64,000 nt of DNA, from positions 873,001 to 937,000 of the forward strand of contig OY987266.1 in NCBI GenBank assembly GCA_963920665.1, in the 5' to 3' direction. Shown one piece after another: positions 1 to 11,787 of this stretch. A model generated the notes under the pieces. It did no database searches. It was given only the letters and a program-made list of their open reading frames with translations, and had not been told where the DNA came from. Source of the DNA: Straminergon stramineum (taxonomy: Eukaryota; Streptophyta; Bryopsida; Hypnales; Calliergonaceae). A program made the position numbers and the translations under genes. Position 1 is the first letter of the stretch; each line of letters begins with the position of its first letter.

Positions 1-3000
1 AGTGCTTTCTGTTTCTGAACTCAAGGGCACGTTATGACTGGGGACAGCTAGCTTTTTAGGAATAATATCCTGGAGAACAGAGGGTACTCGGCCCATCCAA
101 CTCATGAGCTCTTCTCGCACGACGCCTTCTTCGCTTTTCTCCTCAGCAAAAGCAACCATCTCTTCACTGATCTTACTCCACATGTTCCGCAATCGACTTT
201 CAATGGCAGCCCTGTACAATCACATCAAGGATTCAACACGGTTGTACTAGACAGGATGACTAAAGATAAAGAACCTAGGAACGTAAGATCACCTCATAAC
301 TGGTGAATATTGGAAACTCGCAACGAAAATGACTACCGTAATACAATTACCTGCTATCCTGACTTTGAGGCGACTCCTGAGGTCGCTCTGCCATATTCTG
401 GAGAGTAGGACCCATGCCGGGTCGACCCTGCTCAGCACTGCGTCCTTCGATATTGCTCATAGTTTCAGGCAACTGTTTTTTTGTAGTGGAATCTCTATCC
501 TCAACAGAACTTCCATATGAGTTGGTCCGAGACAAGTCTTCGTTACTACTCATTTCCTGCTGCAAACACTTGGTGTCCTCCCGACCAGCTCTAGATCTCA
601 AAAGCGGGGAGTCTTTGGTTGAATTTGGGATGGACCTGTCTGAAACCTCGCCTGATGCCCTGTCCAGAACTTGATTGGAGCTTTCTGTATCAAAATAAAT
701 GAAGACTTTACTTACCATACTGTCTCTCCACCAAAGAGTCAAATCTATTCAACTTTTCCCAAACCAATTTCAAGAAAAAAACTGGTATTGGTGAAATTCT
801 CACTAGTAGAAAACCATCCCCCAAAGATATTCTAGAAAAAATAGCCGCATTACAATTGGCAATGTTCACAGCAGCTAGACTTTCTACAATAACTCATGTT
901 CATTTTCCTACTACCGTCTGCTTTGCTCTTCAAGGAAATTCTTCATACACAATGAAGGCACTCATACGAATAGCACAACCGAAATATATCTTCCAAGAAG
1001 CCCCCCTAAAATAGCAGGCCTGAACCCGAAAAGGGGAAGATATTAACCAGCCAGTTTTAATTTCATGAAGGCTTCCTGCGCAGCAACTTCTGCCTTCTTC
1101 CGATCTCCCATTGCCTGGTCCAGCTTTTGTTCCAGTTCAGATACCTGAATCACACGATAAAGCGCATAAGCTGCGAGTTCAGGACTGAATTCAAATAGAC
1201 CCTCGTGTGTAGGGACTGAAGCTGAAAGAGAAGATGGTGAGTACAACAAAACTTTAGGAGGATACGATTTCAAATCTCTCGACTTAATCACAACTAGGGC
1301 TATTGCTGCTCAGGGGGAAGAAAGGGGCCTACAAAGAAAGAACAGAAAGTAGTTTCGTGAGTTTATTCAACCAAACTTCATCGCTGCTGCCGCAATTGAT
1401 TATCTAGCACTCCAATGTCTGCAATCGAATATCTAGCACTTTAGTCATCTTTAACATTCTCCAAATGGTTTTGAGGGGCCTACCTTCGTAGAAAGTTGCT
1501 GAACTCGCAGTTTTGCAGCCTTGGAAGCAGAACGCTCGGATATAAGCCTAGCTCGTAAGAACTCAATTGTCATCGTCATGACGTCGTCTCCTGAAGACGG
1601 CTTCCTACAAATATTGCAAGGACGAGCACTAAGAGATTCAGTACAAGAAATAATCGAAACAATTCACCGAAATCCTCTATTGAGCATGAATGAAAATTAC
1701 GACTTCATGGGACGACTGCTGCTCAGGTGGCACCAACCCTTGAAACGTACACCTCTGATATGTTCTCTCCATAGAACATACACTCAATGTCTACTGGCAG
1801 GCAATCCACACAACTTGGGGCAGAGTGAACAGCACTGTCCATACATAAGATTGTTTTGGCTGACAGAATCTAAGAACATGAAAGACCTTCCACTCTAAAC
1901 CAATGTACACAAGCGATCTAAATAAGAATTACTTCGAAAAGTATTCCACTGGTGATTTGGTCCTGGTTGTCAACTACGAACATTGCCTCGGTTAAATCTC
2001 AATCATATAGCTTAGAAAATCATGAAACATAAACTAAATCTTATCTCGAAAGGTATATGAAACTCCTTTACTATGGTCATCGACAATTTGAGAGTCTAAG
2101 GCTCCAATGCCATGATGCTTCCATAGTACCTGCCAAGGCCTTCGGTGGGCTCAAGACTGACAGTGTCATCCACATTCCCTGCCTGCGCTTTCGTCGAAAG
2201 CTCGTCGACAGAATTGATCGGCTCATGAACAGCCGCTTCAGTCACTTGTTGCTGTCCTTCAGCTGCTCTGTCCTCCTTTCCATTACCCGCTGCTAGTTTG
2301 CCTTGAGGATTTTCTTCGTCACGAGGCATGCCAAACCTTGATCGCTCCATAGCTTTATCTTCCTCCTCTTGTTCACGGGGGTTCGATTTCCACCTTAGCG
2401 AAGTGAGAGGTGTTAAGGGTGCGATATTTCTAGATGACATAGAAGAGTTGGCAGCTCCTAATTCCTTCTCGATCTCTCCAGAAGGTCTTGACCTTCTGAA
2501 AGAACCACGAATCAATCTCCGGGAGGAACCGGCGGCTAGTTCAAAGTTAGCCGGTGGAATTGGTAAAAAACCGGTTGCAATTTGAAACCATCGGCTAAAA
2601 ACCGGTGGAAAAAAAAATTGATTTTGAATGGGAAATAGAGAAAATAACCGGACTCTGTACTTGAAAAACTGGCTGAATGTGGGAATTCTAGGAAAATAGT
2701 CGGTAAAACTCAAAAAACTTCCCGAACGCTGCCACAAATCACAGTTAATCCAAACCTAAAACATGACAGAAATGCACACAGGTAGAACCCATAGTTTAAA
2801 CTACAAACTTTTCAATCATCTACGATTCTTTCCAGAGACATACCATGTGTCGCAAGATGTCAAGAGGCGCAGAGCTCATTGCCTATTAGACGGACGAGGG
2901 TGAAGTCGGAAACGGAGGGTTCTAGGCCCCGTACCTCTTAGAAAGCTGTCTCAAGGAGGTAAAGCCTGGCCCACTCTCGAGCACTCCTTCCTTGGACACA

Positions 3001-3134
3001 GAGACACTGGAAGAATTCATGCTCCGTTGGTTGTCACCCGAACCATTCCGGGAAGATTTGCTACTCACACTCCGCGAGAACCAGCTCTTGCCTGTTAAGA
3101 GTTTCCTGTCTTCAGGAGGCTCCTCACTTCTCAT
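1..3134 (-). CDS. Plant-specific coiled-coil protein, 3' part cut by window edge
   Basis: Six exons chain with matching phases: 3134-2935, 2495-2130, 1604-1484, 1144-1048, 684-351 and 211 to the window edge, giving 443 residues before truncation. Exon 1 is Ser/Arg-rich. Exons 3 and 4 encode a helical coiled coil that includes MTIEFLRARL and SELEQKLDQAM. Exon 5 is polar and probably disordered. Exon 6 carries RLRNMWSKISEEMVAFAEEK and WMGRVPSVLQDIIP. From memory this order (a MTIEFLRARLLSER-like coiled coil, then a MWSKISEEMVAF block) occurs in uncharacterised plant proteins; I know no proven function. The start is the first ATG in the exon 1 frame; a TTG lies just upstream. Exon borders are firm because every phase agrees; the C terminus is outside the window. 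Confidence 0.82.
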
Positions 3135-3474
3135 CAATCCAGTGGCTCGCTGGCAGGCAAATGAAGATCCTCAAACCCCACAACACCTTCCTTCCCAATG
3201 CTTCTCAGCAGTATACCTCGAATTTCGTCTCAAGTAAGAACAATGATGGCTCGTATCGTGAGCATTTATGCCCGAAATCGAATACGCGAAGTGGATTGTT
3301 ACCTCAGGGTCACCTGATATGCGAACTCCAACGCTTGTGCTCAATTACTCCGAAAGAACTCCTAGCTGTTCGCAACAAACAGCAACAGGCTTCAGATTGT
3401 GGGAACATATGGCCGACTCTTGCAGATCTCACAAACGATCCGCCAATCAATGGCCGCAACCATCGGAGCACACG

Positions 3475-4180
3475 CCAGTCAGTCCAAACGAAGATAACTT
3501 ACATTTTACTCCGATTAACAGTAACCCGTTTTCTTATAACTCCAGCATCTACATTGCCAGCTCGAACCGATCACCGACTTCATACAAAAGAGTCTCAAAC
3601 CGGCACTCCGAAAACAGGATCATTTAATAAGAAAAAAACGAGTCAACAAGATTGCTAAGCTGGCTAAGAATACGCTCTAAACTTTAATCCACAGGTTAGA
3701 GAACGGAACACTATCCAAAGTAGAAACGCAGGTAACTTGCATTTCATTCCGACTAATGCCAGCAACATTTATCAGAAACACCAGCATCTCATTGCGTGCT
3801 CAAGTCAATCACCGAATTCGAACAGTCGAGTCTCGAGCAGTCACTCCCGAAAAGGATCATTTCTTAATCGAAACCAGAACCACCAAAACTTCCTCCGCTG
3901 TCTATGAAAGCATTCTAAACTTCAATCCCTGGTCACCGAAATCCGCGACTGCAGGTAATTCACATTTCACTCCAACAAACACTCCCCACGTTCATCATGA
4001 ACAACAGCATCCACAATGCGTCCTCAAGCATGATCACCAAATTCGAACAACAGCCGCAACTCCCAACACAGGATCGATTCTTTAAAAAAATAAAAAAGTC
4101 AACACATTCTCTCTCCTACCTAGGGACGTGCTCCAACCTTCGATCCCGAGTCACCGAAATCCACCGACACACAAACAGCG
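3475..4180. repeat. Three tandem degenerate ~230 bp units upstream of the coiled-coil gene
   Basis: Segments starting near 3489, 3722 and 3949 share a head of the type taactt.catttcactcc, then a ccagcatc stretch, and a tail near 3680, 3905 and 4130 resembling ttcaatccctggtcaccgaa. A partial fourth unit follows 4150. The array is C/A-rich and lies just upstream of the minus-strand gene that starts at 3134, so it may be promoter or 5' UTR sequence. No convincing open frame runs through it. Confidence 0.6.
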
Positions 4181-4610
4181 CATCAATCAAACAAACAACA
4201 TCGATCCATATAAACCTCACCAACACTCCCTCCCTCAAATGCCAGTGCCCTAACACACACAACACCCTGCCAAACTCCCGCACCTGAATAACACCGCCAC
4301 TCACTCGTCACCGAACGCAAACACTCGTCACCAAATATCACCAACTCATCAACCACATCCCGAAACCCTCCCTCACACATTCCCTCACACGTTCACACTC
4401 TACCGTGGACTTACCATTCCCGTCCTCCCAAAGTCCAACTGCACTTCCAGAATCTTCCACTCTGCCACGTACTAACACTGTAGCATCACGCACGCACCGC
4501 AGGAACAAATGCGCCGACCAGGAAAACGGAAGAAAGCACGAGAAGAGACAGCAGACGAAAGAGCGGAGAGCTCCAAGATCGAGCGCAAGCGACAGAAGAG
4601 CGACAGCGTG

Positions 4611-5036
4611 AGCTAGAGAGAACGAAAGTAAATAAGTATTTTAGAGTGCGTGAATGGACCGGAAAAATTTGAAAGGAAAAGGAGGAAGCATTTGAGGGAG
4701 AGCAGGTTCAGGAAGTTAAGGTGCGGCAAGCCGAAGGTAAGGTAAGTTAAAAGGGAGAGGTACCGGAGAGGCGCTGGCAGCTTGGACGGGGGAGTGCCAT
4801 GGCCAGCAATAGCAAGCGCCATGGCACGCAAGTTGCGTCGCGTCGCGTCTCGCAAGTGCGCAGGCGCAGACAGACACTCTCAACTGGGAGTGTCTGTTTC
4901 GGCTTTGGCAGGCGCCCTTGCTTGCCAGCTGGCTTGCTCGCCTTTGCTTTTGCCAGAGCAAGTCCAGAGGCCGCTTTGACCATTTCAAGCCTTCACAATT
5001 TCCTATCCGCTGCTTCCTTAGTTTCGATACACTGAT
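4611..5036. other. GC-rich island with several inverted repeats
   Basis: A sharply GC-rich stretch between AT-rich tracts. It holds a 10 bp inverted repeat (4794-4803 against 4818-4827, core GCCATGGC) and a 10 bp stem with 8-base loop (4870-4879 against 4888-4897, arm ACAGACACTC). Short open frames occur on both strands, as expected by chance in GC-rich DNA. I assign no gene. Confidence 0.45.
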
Positions 5037-5746
5037 TTATCCTATTAGTAGGGACACTAATTTCCTAAAGTCACACTATTTTAAATTAGCTTAGTATCCA
5101 CAAAACATAATTCTAAAAATTAGATAATAGGAATTCTTTGGGGCAATATTATTTCCCCTGAAAAAAATTGTTTGGGAAATAATGAATTTGTCAATTTTTT
5201 GGCATCTGCAAAATCATGTTTGCTAAGTTTAATTAATTATTCAACAAGGAATGTTCTCTACTAGGTATAGTAAAGTTGGTTGGAACATCATTATATTCTA
5301 CCAAGGACAACGTTCCAAGTACAAAAAATATCCAAACTTTACCAAAAAATAAAAAGACAAGAGATTCCAAAATTCTACATGCGGATGTGTGCAATCTTTG
5401 CAAGAGGAAAATCAAGATTGTCGGCCAAAGAAAGTTTGGGAAGAGGCTTATGAAAAGTGGAAGAAGAAACTTTCTAACTTCCAAAAAAATTATTTTAAAC
5501 ATTAGATTTGAACTTGTTGGTTGCTTTTAGTTTGTGACAAGGAAAAGCTACTACTTTAATCCTTGCACGCATAGAAGTGGACACATTGTGAAACTTGGGG
5601 AAGGCAATTTTGACTCTAGAAAACTCAAAAAAAATTCCAATTTTGTTATAAAACATGGAAGTCCACCCTAATTTATACAATAAATAAAATTTTAGTGATA
5701 CTAATCTTAAAAAGATAGCAAATTTATGTGCTCACTAATAGGATAA
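5037..5746. mobile_element. 710 bp element with terminal inverted repeats (MITE-like)
   Basis: The left end TTATCCTATTAGT at 5037-5049 is matched perfectly in inverse at 5734-5746, and similarity continues imperfectly for about 10 bases inward. The interior is AT-rich without a transposase, as in non-autonomous DNA elements. I could not define the target duplication, so the superfamily is open. Confidence 0.6.
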
Positions 5747-7509
5747 CTTTCAAGAGAGAGAAGAGAGCAATAACTCCAATCTACCTTCTTGCATAACGTT
5801 CCACTATTATCATTCTAATACTTCCCCTTAAGCCTACACTTTCAAAATTTCTTTCAAAATGATAGTATTGAAATTGATTAGAGTTAGAGTATTATCTGGA
5901 ATATAGTCTTTATATAGAACAATCAATTATCATTTATAAATATATACTTTATAAACCAATTTTTGACAATTGTTGTCTATTTTATGAGTGACAAGAGAAT
6001 GAGCTATTAGAGTCCGTTCCTATTGGTAATTGGAATTGGAAGTAGATGCCCATCTAGGTTGATGTTTGGCAAAGAGGAGAAAAAAAATCTAAAATCTAGA
6101 CGTGACATACAATTTTGAAAGCAAGCTTTGGTATAGGATCTACAAGGTCCATGAATGTTTTCAACTTTTGTAGAGCTAGAAGTCTAGGCATAGATCCCTC
6201 CAACCCATCAATGGAAATAGACCCTTAGAGTCAATTGTAAAGTGTGTGCTATAAGGGACTAGGAGCCAGAGTTTGAGAAAAACATAGGACGAAACTCCTT
6301 GAAGCACCAAAACTAGGAGTTGCTGAAAATTTGGTGTTGTATTTTTTTGTATTATTTTTAGTTAGGGCTTCCTCTCCCCCCCACCTTTGGTACAAACCAG
6401 GGTTTACTTGTATGATTTACTCTATTGATTCGAAAATAAAAAATTTTAATTCTAGATTTTTCCATTTGTCAACATTTCAGCACCGAGAAAATCATTGGTG
6501 GCTTATAAGTACCCCATTGTGAAGCTTTGAAATTATATGGGTCCGTAATTAAAAAGACCCGTCATGGACACCTCTCTGCCCCCAACTCGCAACAAATATT
6601 ACAACAGTTAAAATTTGGTGATGAATGTGTGAACATGTGAATATATGATTGTCATGTGAAATTGAATAAAAACACCCACAGTAAGTTAAATAGAGGGCAG
6701 GACTGACGTTCAAGTGCTCATTCATAGTCTGTGTCCTGTGTCTGTCTTCCCCCATCCATCCAAGGGTAAATGTAAAAAAAAAAATTATCTCTATTTTGTG
6801 GTTGCTTACTGTAAGTTAGTGTCATGCATTCTGCACCTCTCCTAAAGTAAAACAGACCATTACAGACAAAATGGGGGGTTTGCCCTCTTGGCATTTCTGA
6901 AATTTTCTACTTTGATTTTTTCCTGAGAAAGTCACGTGATAGAAATGGCAAGAGCATTTGAAATTGTATTTTTTTGACAAAGTGTGAATTTGTTATGAAG
7001 TTTGGAAGTGTTTAGCCCATCATAGCCTAAAAGGGTTTGTAGACTACCCCAAAAGCAACCAAAAGTGATCCATAACACTCATCTTATTCACCTACTACAA
7101 TTACAATATTTTCTAATATAGAAGACCTTAAAAAGGCACTTCCTACAATGAACTAAAATTTAAAAACTGAAAGTTCCTATTGTGGTCACTAATTACTTTA
7201 TTCTAGTTAGCTAAGACATTGAACGTGACCCAAATCTCAATAACTAAAAGAAAATCATAATGGGGACATTCTTAGGAGTCCACAATGGGTAAAAGGTCCG
7301 TAATGGGCTGTTTGACTTTAAATGTGAAAAAAAATTATCTCTATTTTGTGGTTTCTTACAGTAGTGTCATGCATTCTTCACCTCTCCTAAGTTACTGTGT
7401 TCTTCATCATGCCCAGGGTAATTTGGGACCTCTGAATCCTAATTAGAATTCAAAATTTCAAATTTTTTATCATGGGTGGCAAATAAAAAAAATCCCAGGG
7501 GGTAAAATG
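5747..7509. other. AT-rich intergenic stretch with a direct repeat pair
   Basis: No gene is visible. The best structure is a direct repeat of about 75 bp: 6770-6848 and 7318-7392 share ATTATCTCTATTTTGTGGTT and a cacctctcctaa end, spaced about 548 bp. Near-inverse copies of a CCATTACNGAC motif lie between them (about 6863 and 7296), hinting at a nested inverted-repeat element. Confidence 0.4.
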
Positions 7510-7620
7510 GCAGACTTTTGTTTGTTTATTTGTTTGAAACAATTGAAAACGGAATTCCATTGCAAGGGGCAAAATACTTAAATACAAGAATGACAGCCAC
7601 AAGTGTCATGCAATATGGCA
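7510..7620 (-). mobile_element. Divergent copy of a short A-tailed retroposon
   Basis: Reverse-complement copy of the family best seen at 7810-7895 and 14216-14325. It retains the ggaattccattgcaag and gacagccacaagtgtcatg blocks but is degenerate. Its flanking duplication cannot be recognised. Confidence 0.45.
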
Positions 7621-7809
7621 GACTTGGAATGACCACTTTTATTAATGTCCTGCAAATAAAATACAAGTACACCATCGAGTATCCTGCTGCCATAACTTGT
7701 ATCTTATTAGCTCCAAGTCAACTTTTCCAGTGATAAATTGGCCATTTGTTGCCTGGCATACGTAGCCAGGAAGCCCATGAGCGATTGAGAAATGAGAAAT
7801 GAGGACTTG

Positions 7810-7895
7810 GCCAGGCCACGTGTGGCTGGCGGTTTTGTATTCTAATCCTCTGCAATGAAATTCCGTTTCATTTGTGTCAAAAAAAGAAAAGAAAA
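7810..7895 (+). mobile_element. Short A-tailed retroposon with perfect 15 bp target duplication
   Basis: The insert begins GCCAGGCCACGTGTGGCTGG, carries TGCAATGAAATTCCGTTTCA, then ATTTGTGTC and an A/G-rich tail. The 15-base AGAAATGAGGACTTG lies immediately before (7795-7809) and after (7896-7910). A long direct duplication plus a 3' A-rich tail is the signature of LINE-mediated retroposition. No A and B box pair was recognised, so it may be a SINE or a 5'-truncated LINE end. Confidence 0.82.
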
Positions 7896-7982
7896 AGAAA
7901 TGAGGACTTGATTCCATAAGTTAGACCATAGAATCCCATGAATTTTTTCATGAGTGAAGGTACTCCTCATTAATGCCATTAA

Positions 7983-8913
7983 CCCCTCATCGCCTGAAGT
8001 CCAAACATGTGTGAAAGCATCCTTGTTTTTCAAGTGCTATGAGTCTAAATTTCAGGGAAGTATGAAAATCTCAACCATACAAACTTGTAGTGTGCATGTT
8101 GTAGATAGTGTGAAACAAATTTGAGGTAATTTGACTGTATAGATTGAATGATTATAATGTTTTAGTGCTGAAAAAAGATGCTGAAATTTTCTTAAAAACA
8201 CATTTGGAGGTGAAATTCGATTTCTGAACCTACTCAAATGAAAAAACTTTAGACTACAAAGTTATTCAAAACCAAAAGTCAAACACTTTGGTGAAAAAAA
8301 ATATCATTCAATTGACTCATTGTGTTTGTAAAATTGTTTTGAAATGTCAAAAAACAGTAAAAAAAGTAGCCAAAAATCACATCTATGACTGAACCTCCCT
8401 CTACTAAAATGCTTTTCAGTCACTCATTACCTCTTGGATTGATATGAAAATTTAACCACAAAAACTAGACTAGTATGTAAAACTTTTCCAACAAAAATGA
8501 TTGAAAATGGACCATGTATGAAGAAGTTATAAGCGGTGGAAGTTCATTGTAATGGAAAAATGTCTGCATTTTGAACTTTGAATTGCTCCCAAAAATTCAA
8601 AACAACTTGTATTGACATGCAAATTTTATCAAAAACAAACATTTTATGAAAAAGTTACAAGCCCCCAAAGTTGCAACCATCAAAATGCAATGTGGTGAAC
8701 TCAAATTGAACCTGTGAACTTTGAAGGTCTCTAAAAAAACTCAGTACATCTTGGAATGATCTGAAATTTTTACTAGTGAAACTAGACTAATATGCTCAAC
8801 GTTTTCAACAAGTTTTTATTGAATTCAGACATCGGATGCAAAAGTAGCAACACTTTTGAAATTGACTGCTAGACACTGTGAGGATACTTTTCGTCCCCTC
8901 TGGCGATGAGGGG
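7983..8913. mobile_element. 931 bp TTAA-flanked element with 12 bp perfect inverted repeats
   Basis: CCCCTCATCGCC at 7983-7994 is mirrored exactly by its inverse at 8902-8913, and both ends abut TTAA (7979-7982 and 8914-8917). A TTAA target and ends beginning CCC are typical of the piggyBac superfamily. No transposase frame is present, so it is a non-autonomous candidate. The interior is built of degenerate tandem units of about 150-165 bp, for example near 8440, 8605 and 8755 (aaactagacta.tatg motif). Confidence 0.65.
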
Positions 8914-8934
8914 TTAACTAAGTAATTTTATTTT

Positions 8935-9100
8935 CATTTTGACACAAATGAAACGAGATTTTCTTTTCATTTTTTATTTTTTATTTTTGACACAAATGAA
9001 ACGAAATTTCAATGCAGAGATAAAATTACAACGCCTGCCAGCCACAAGTGGCCTGGCAGGAGGAAACAAACAAAAAAATGAAATGGGATTTCATTGCAAG
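8935..9100 (-). mobile_element. Nested retroposon copies
   Basis: A fuller reverse-oriented copy (about 8978-9067, with inverted CCTGCCAG and CTGGCAGG arms) sits between two pieces of an older copy of the same family (8941-8962 and about 9075-9095). The family's own 3' end thus appears three times within 160 bp, as expected if a younger copy inserted into an older one. Confidence 0.6.
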
Positions 9101-10063
9101 GGAAAAAAAATACTGCCATCAACTATTACCTTACATTACTGCAAAGCCTGGAGTAGCTTGTAAGTTAACAGCAGGGCACTCCAACTTTGGCTTCAGCTTT
9201 AACTTATAACATAACTTGCCTTGGTTCATAGCTTCATACCTGATAGTTATAATTTTCTAATTACTATTACTGCAGAACTTTGGCATTTTCTAATTACTAT
9301 GACTACAGAACTTTGGCAGTTTCTGACTATGAGAGCCTGTTTACACCTCAAAGCTTTGGGTTGGAGCCCAAAGCAATGGAGTGTTTTGATTGGAAGATAG
9401 TTATGGTACCAACCCAAAGCTCCAATAGAAACAAGTAGAATATGACTATGCAAGCTTGGCATGAAAAAATCCTATAGTGAAACTAAGGTAAGGCTACAAC
9501 CAAAATCGTCTAAATAAATAATTCACTGTGGTTTCTGTAACCATATTGGAAATTTTTTTGTAGGATCTTATTGGTAGTTCAAAGGAGATTCTAAATTCTT
9601 CTAGAATGCATTTTTTGGGCATTGAATGAATAATCTATAAATTATCAGGGTGCTGAAAACGGGGGTTTCTGAAATTGATTGTAGACTCTCTTGAACAATG
9701 GGAATATGCTTCAAACAAGAATTTGTAGGGGGTGGTTTTAGAAAGGGGTCTAAATTAGGTGTTGTTACCTTACTATATGTATTTATAAACTCAATGGAGA
9801 CTATTTTAGAGAAGACAAAAATAGTCTAAAAAGGCATGATATTGTTCATAACATTAGGCTATATTAGGATTACGAGGCCCTAAGTAGCTTTGATTTGCAC
9901 TCTTGATTGATGATTGTTGAACAAGGTCCAACAATTCAATCTTTGAGGTTATATCTAGTAACTTCAAAGTAGAATCTCATTGTTAGGAAAAATATTCCTC
10001 ACCATTCTTTGTGGCTTGGCATGGGTTTTTTTTCATAGATAAGACTTTGCATCGGCATATTAT
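9101..10063. other. AT-rich intergenic stretch
   Basis: No gene is visible. A 36 bp tandem duplication lies at about 9252-9325 (ttctaattacta, then cagaactttggca, twice). The segment 9555-9780 is a diverged relative of 30430-30650 (both hold tagaatgcattttttgg). Confidence 0.4.
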
Positions 10064-10067
10064 TTAA

Positions 10068-10984
10068 CCCCTAAAGTCTTCAAATTTCCTACATGGGACT
10101 CTTGGGATTTCGGGTAGGCCTGTGTAATCTCAATTTTTGATATGATTTTTTGAAACTTTTTTTGAAGATGGGTATTCATATGAACTTTTGGGGAATATAA
10201 TTTTTATTTTAGTTGGTGCCTAGAACAAAAGTTATGTCACCCTAAGTCCCAAAAGTAGCTTGAGGGGCAGCCCAAACAAAATCACAAAAGATAAAATTTT
10301 TAAAATTTTTAAAATTTTTCACAAAGATGATTTCTTTGTTTACATCTGAAGCTTAAAATCATTTTATTTGGACTAGTGATGAGAAAGTTATGGACAATTT
10401 GGTTTGGGGGGCAAGCTAAGTATCTTTTCATAAAAATTCTTACAAAATTCATTTTTGAATGCAATTTTTACAATTTTTCAAAAAACATTCTTAGACATGG
10501 TTAAGTCTGCTTGCTAGAACAATCACATTGTGGAGAATATTGTGTTTCAATTCCATCTTAGAGCTATTAATGTTTTAATTTTCTCTTCAATCTTGAACCT
10601 ACTTCTACTTAACAATTTTTTAATGAGTAAAAATTGAATGGCTTTTTCTTGAATTTTTTCCTAGATTTTCAACTAAATTCTTCAACATAAAAAATTATAA
10701 AATCAAAATCAATAATGCATAAATTCAAAGTTAAGAAGATTTAAAGCCAAAAAATCTAGTTGGGCAAGGTATAAAAAAACTTGTTCTCTTCACTTTATTG
10801 AATGCAAATATCTTGCAATCTATGTGGTCGAAGTTTTTGAAATTTCTTCCACACATTCTTGTGCTAGTCTAATTTAGGATCCTATAGTTAGATATGCAAA
10901 AATAATAATATTTTAAAGTTTTTTGCTCTTTGCAATAGAAATGGCAGTTTTGAGTCGTCTTTAATGGACAAAGGACTTTTAGGG
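10068..10984. mobile_element. TTAA-flanked element, ends CCCCTAAAGTC / GACTTTTAGGG
   Basis: TTAA at 10064-10067 and 10985-10988 bracket imperfect inverted ends CCCCTAAAGTCTTC and, inverted, CCCTAAAAGTCCTT. The 3' half (from about 10790) is similar to the DNA at 12220-12431 and, inverted, to 58840-59150. No transposase is seen. Confidence 0.55.
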
Positions 10985-11198
10985 TTAAGACATCTTTAGT
11001 TGGGGGGCCTTTTATTGGAATATCCCACACTTGGGTATGAGCCCTCAATGCTACCATTACAAATGTAGGTTGTTGTGACTGAACTTAGAAGCACTATCCC
11101 AAATCCAAATTGTCAAGTTGAGAGCTTTTGAAGCGCTTGAAGATAAGATTTCAAGATCAAAAGTGTTGAAACACTAGTAAGAACAAGGTCTGCATAAA

Positions 11199-11723
11199 AT
11201 AACACCTAAAGGACCACGGTGCTTTTTTGGCTATATAGCAATTTTGGGCAAGTACATGTGATTGGAGATTTCCATATTTTTGTCTCTAATTTTAATAGAA
11301 GGTAGGGATGAGGAATATCTTTCATATGCACGAAATTTGATGACATTTGGAAATATGAGTAAAAAATTATGGCCTAATATGTTTTCTTTTTTCCTAAATG
11401 GGCAATGTGGGTAGATTATAAAAAAAATTGTTTTCATAAACAAAAAATTTTAATTGATTTTCTAGAGTTATATACGTGGAAAGCTTTGAATCATTCCATT
11501 TTGATCAATGAGTCAAAAGTTATGAGTTTTATTTGTTTGTGGGTAGTTATGGATTTTCATTAGAAAAATTATGAGGTCAAGGGAGTGTTGCAAGTTTTAG
11601 ATTTTTAGCCCCCCCCCCACAATGCAAATACAATAAAAAAATATCAAAAAAATAGTCAATTTGATGTGGCGCTAGCATGGCACCACTAGTGCCACATCAA
11701 ATTCCAAATTTCAAAAAACAAAA

Positions 11724-11787
<64 letters not shown>

